The notes under the pieces are model-generated. The model searched no databases, was not told where the DNA came from, and saw only the letters and a program-made list of their open reading frames with translations. From positions 6,929,092 through 6,993,091 of the forward strand of contig JAQFVV010000020.1 in assembly GCA_028023455.1 (NCBI GenBank): a stretch of 64,000 nucleotides of DNA. The letters are read 5' to 3'. A program made the translations under genes and the position numbers. Shown one piece after another: positions 60,072-64,000 of this stretch. Origin of the DNA: Epiperipatus broadwayi (lineage: Eukaryota > Onychophora > Udeonychophora > Euonychophora > Peripatidae). Within the stretch, counting starts at the first letter, position 1, and every line of letters begins with the position of its first letter.

Positions 60072-61800
60072 ATATATATTACATAAATATCTCAACTTGC
60101 AACCACGACATAATATAACATTTTAAATCTTTTTTATGCATTGAAAATTAAAACTTATTGCTTTTCTGTGAATAGATAAGTAGATAAAATAGTCTTTAAA
60201 TGACCCACCATAGTTTTTTAGAGTGAAATAATAAATGAAAAGACATTAGTTATCAGATTTTTAAATTTCTAAATGGTAAGAGTATGGGAATTCTTCTGTA
60301 TTATCATCTACTTAAGACTAATAGATACCATTTATTAACTACTATTGACTAACTAATCAGATTTACACTGGGTCTGCTCTCTAAATTAACAATCTTATGT
60401 TGATTAGATATTTTTTTTGTTTTCAATGCAACTTGATCTGTATTTGAACTCAAATCAGTGTCTGGGCATGAAACTATTTTCTATAAATACATTTATTTTT
60501 AAAAAAATCTTATCTGCTAAAACATTTGACCATTTCATGTTATTCCTTGCAAAAAAAAAAAATGTAATTGATGTAAAAAAAAAATAGAAACGGTTCATTT
60601 TTTTCTTGAATAGAGATTGCTTAATAATAATAATAATACTTAAATTTTTTTTTTTGGGGGGGGGGTAACAATCACTATTGATGTAAAAAATGACTGAAAT
60701 GGCATGTATAACTAGATACAAACAATTTATGGACTTGACACCTATAAAAAAAAGGTCACCACCCCTCCTACATAGAAATAAAGGCTATATCATATCAAAA
60801 TTGTAGTTTTATTTTTATCATTTGTCAAAAGTGACCAATACAGATTAACTTTGAAATTTTATCTTCTAGCTAAAACAACTAAGTGCCCATTAACTTACTA
60901 CTAATAGATAGTTATTTGCATGGCTGTGGCATAGATACCTGAAAAAAATGCTAAGCCTGTTTGTGTCATGAAAAAGTGTTAAAGTTCATTTATTGTGGCC
61001 TAGAAGACCAAGTCCAAGATATAACAAGCAGGTGTGATAACTGTCATGATATGAAATCCTTTTCATTTAATTAGTATATGCATTGATCTTATTAAAATAA
61101 AAAAGGGCCGGTGAATGACTTTAAACAAATAAAATTAGGAGTATTGCAAATCTAGATGCTGAACAATATAATTTATTGGTCAAATTTATTAATTACAATG
61201 ATTTTGATAGTAGTTAGTGGTAATTTGAAAGTTGTCTTTTAGTATCCACTAAGCAAAAAAAATTAAATTAGCATAAAAAGCTTTGAAATCTGCAAATTTC
61301 ATTGAAAATATTAAAATTCATATAATATTTTATGCTAAATTATTAAAGCAATAAATATTAAGAATAGATTTTACAGTAGCATTTGTCAGATTCTCATAGT
61401 ACATAGAAGTAAATTAATCTAATTCCTACAGCCAAGTTATGTTAAAAATTAACAAAAATTTGTTAGAAAATATATATATATATATGTCTGGGATATGCCT
61501 GAGATCTGATTTCATTAAGTATAAAGTTAAGTTGGATTTATACAAGATACATTGTCCCTCATATATACTTAAACCTTAACTATACATTTATAGTTCCCCA
61601 GAATAGTTATTCTAGATTAATGTAAAGTAATAAAACCAACTAAAAATCATCAGAAAATCAGACAGAGTTCAAATGTAAGTTATATAGAAAGTAAGGTTTT
61701 GGATAATCATACTGTTACTAATAAAGTTTCTGGAAATGAATTGGATAAATTTTAATTTTAATGCAGAAAAATTGTCATCAGCAACTTATTCCATGTTTCC
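60072..61800. other. AT-rich non-coding stretch
   Basis: Nothing recognised. Homopolymer runs at 60640-60666. Confidence 0.6.
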
Positions 61801-61818
61801 ATGTCTGATAATACTTTT

Positions 61819-61915
61819 TTTTTTAGGTGTCATAGCATCGGCCGGGACGCGAACCCCCAACCCGGGCAACTGCTTGTAAGGCAGTCGCGTTGATCTCTCG
61901 ACCACCAATGCAAGA
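61819..61915 (-). mobile_element. tRNA-derived SINE with A-tail
   Basis: Flanked by the 14-bp repeat ctgataatactttt (61805-61818 and 61916-61929). Minus strand: ttgcattggtggtcgagaga, a B-box-like gggggttcgcgtccc, gatgctatgacacc, then A-tail. The 83-codon frame across it is an artefact. Confidence 0.93.
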
Positions 61916-62139
61916 CTGATAATACTTTTAAAATGCATTTTCATAACTGACAGTTTTGATAAATATAGATCAGAAATAGGTGTCTCTATATTCTTAGATA
62001 AGGGAAAAAGATGATTAGAAATAGAGGAAAATCTCATTAATCAGTGATTAGCCTAATGAATACTGTTAATTTTTTATTTACTATTCCTCTGAGGAAAGAT
62101 TTTACAAAGTCACTGGCTCTGTTGTGTTTCAGTTAAAGT

Positions 62140-62545
62140 AGATCTAAGACTTGGACATTTAATACGATAGCAATACAGAGACTTCAGACCACTCAAAAAA
62201 GTATGGAGAGATGCATGTTGGGAGTAACAAGAAGAGATCAAAAACACAATAAATGGGTAAGAGAACAAACAAGTGTTACTGACCTCATTGAAGAAAATTA
62301 AAAGAATAAAGTGGAGTTGGGCTGGACATATTGCTAGAAGAGATGATAATAGATGGACAATTGAAATTTTAACCTGAATTCCAACAGATTGTAAAAAAAT
62401 CCAGAAAGAGATCACATGTGAGATGGAAGGATGAATAAGAAAGTGTGCAGGGTTGATGTGGAGAACTAGAGGTAAGAGAAGATGGGTTGAACTTGGAGAG
62501 ACCTTCATCCTGCAGTGGATTGATAATGATTGATGATGATGATGA
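62140..62545 (+). mobile_element. RTE-type LINE, 3' end fragment with GAT tail
   Basis: Starts gatctaagacttggacattt, matching 63888 onward in the next copy, and runs through TTQ-x-SMERC-like, WAGHIARRDDNRW, a basic stretch, and LQWIDND to a tgatgatgatgat tail at about 62533-62547. It is the C-terminal 120 or so codons plus 3' end, with stops and frameshifts. Simple-repeat 3' tails are usual for RTE elements. The minus-strand 132-codon frame at 62110-62508 is its antisense shadow. Confidence 0.88.
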
Positions 62546-62679
62546 TATACAATGACAATTAAAGATTTGTGACAGAATGTGACATTATTTTATTCAAAAG
62601 TTCAATGATAAAAAGTTTGAGATGGAAATAAATAAATGTACATATGTAATCTTAGATAAATAGAAAAAAAGATGGCATT

Positions 62680-64000
62680 ATTACTAAAAAAAAAGATGAC
62701 ATCATTAAATGTGTAGAAAACTTCTATCAAGAATTATATAGTTGTAAAGAACAAGTGCCTTCTATACCTATTATATCTTCCAAATTGCCCAGAATTTTGA
62801 ATGAGGAAGTGAGACATGCAATTAAATTTATGAAGAAAGGGAAGGCTCCAGGTAATGATGGAATTATAATTGATATATTAAAAGAAGCAGGTGAAGAAAT
62901 AGAATTTTTTTAGCAAAGTTATATATCAAATGTCTAAATGATAAAGATGTTCCAGATGATGGAAGAATGCAGTATTAATATTAATATTTTAAAAAGGTGA
63001 TAAAGAAGATATTAGAAATTACAGACCTATCAATCTTTTATCAGTTTTATACAAAATTTTTACTAAGATAATTACAACTCGTCTACAGAAAACACTGGGT
63101 TTCCACCAATAAAGAGTACAAGCTGGATTTAAAAGTGGTTTTAGTACAGTAGATCATATCCAGGTATTGAGAGAAGTTATAGAAAGGACAAAAAATATGA
63201 GTTGCCATTATGCTTAGGATTTGTAGATTATGAAAAGGCATTTGATTCTATAGACATTTCTTCAGTGATTAAAGCATTGGATCATCAAGGTGTAAATCCA
63301 GGATATTATCATATTTTAAAGAATATTTATAAAAATGCAACAGCAACAATTAGATTACATAATGATAGTAGGAAAATCAACATTGAAAAGGTTGTATGAC
63401 AGGGTGACTCCATATCTCCAAAATTTTTTACAGCAGTGTTGCAATAAGTATTTTGTGGATTAAAATGGGAAGTTAAAGAAGTGAAAGTAAATGAAGATTA
63501 TTTAAGTCATTTAGATTTTACAGATGATGTAGTTGTTTTTGCAAATAATGCTTTAGAGCTACAGGAAATATTGCAGGAATTATCAGATGAAAGTAGGAAA
63601 GTAGGACTAAAGATAAATGTTAAAAAGACTAAAGTAATGATTAATAGATTTTCTCAAAATATGAAAATAAAGATTGATTATGATGAGTTAGAAGAAGTTA
63701 ACAGTTACAAATATCTTGGTCAGATTATTAATACAGATGGAAACATAATGGATGAAATTAATCATAGGATTAAACTTGGTTGGAGTGCTTTCGGTAGAAA
63801 TAACTTGATACTAAAAGGAAATATGCCTATGTGTTTGAAAAGGAAAGTTTTTAATAAATGTGTTTTGCCAGTTCTTACTTATGGATCTGAGACTTGGACA
63901 CTTAATAGAAGAGCAATACAGAGACTTCAGACCACTCAAAGAAGTATGGAGAGATGCATTATGGGAGTAACAAGAAGAGATCGAAAACGCAATGTATGGG
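62680..64000 (+). pseudogene. RTE-type LINE reverse transcriptase, broken, runs off window
   Basis: RT segments in order. KKGKAPGNDGIIIDILKEAG (about 62830) comes first, then a frame break. [20 protein letters not shown] (about 63000) and QAGFKSGFSTVDH (about 63115) follow, then a frameshift near 63200. Next are LCLGFVDYEKAFDSID (63205), QGDSISPKFF (63400, just after a stop codon that replaces Arg) and LDFTDDVVVFA (63511). The last segments are KVGLKINVKKTKVM, YKYLGQIINTDG, VLPVLTYGSETWTLNRRAIQ and MGVTRRDRKRN at the end. The catalytic FADD box reads FTDD. The endonuclease half is missing upstream. Same family as the 14.2 and 62.1 kb fragments. Confidence 0.9.

Noticed and set aside
62110-62508. 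132-codon minus-strand frame
   Set aside because: It is antisense to an RTE 3' end whose plus-strand motifs are clear.

Overview
This is an AT-rich eukaryotic window that reads as invertebrate metazoan intergenic or intronic DNA. I find no host gene, exon, rRNA or intact tRNA in it. Every coding stretch I recognise is a decayed piece of a transposable element. The mixture is Penelope-like elements (PLEs) with GIY-YIG endonuclease, RTE-type and other non-LTR retrotransposons, hAT and Tigger-type DNA transposons, and short tRNA-derived SINEs. A mollusc such as a cephalopod is plausible, but the sequence alone does not settle the taxon.

Layout. 0-9 kb: mostly featureless, with a 326-bp hAT MITE (8-bp target duplication) and a 40-bp tandem array. 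9-13 kb: a three-copy 225-bp tandem repeat, then a nest of PLE fragments on both strands, including a 681-bp palindrome. 13-19 kb: LINE 3' ends, two long TTA microsatellites and two ribozyme-bearing repeats. 19-21.5 kb: a dead hAT transposon with a SINE inside it. 21.5-26 kb: largely empty. 26-31.1 kb: a second PLE lineage, a palindromic 40-bp satellite and a large foldback. 31.3-39.8 kb: foldback repeats, SINEs, a 360-bp tandem repeat and a Tigger fragment. 42-48 kb: SINEs, a head-to-head SINE dimer and a third PLE fragment. 51-60 kb: more foldbacks and SINEs. 62-64 kb: two RTE fragments on the plus strand, the second running off the window.

The most striking signal is not protein coding. 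At least 13 motifs with the hammerhead ribozyme core (CUGANGA or a near variant, a stem-loop II, then GAAA) lie on both strands. Most have a stem I of about 6 bp that also pairs. Stem III is always very short and self-complementary or nearly so (ACCGGT, ACCGCGGT, ACTAGT, ATCATGAT). They sit inside foldback repeats of several families, two of them beside PLE coding remnants. Hammerheads in PLE terminal repeats are established knowledge. What looks worth following is the number of distinct families, their foldback architecture with 13-18 bp target duplications, one locus with overlapping ribozymes on opposite strands, and one foldback in which one arm has lost the ribozyme core.
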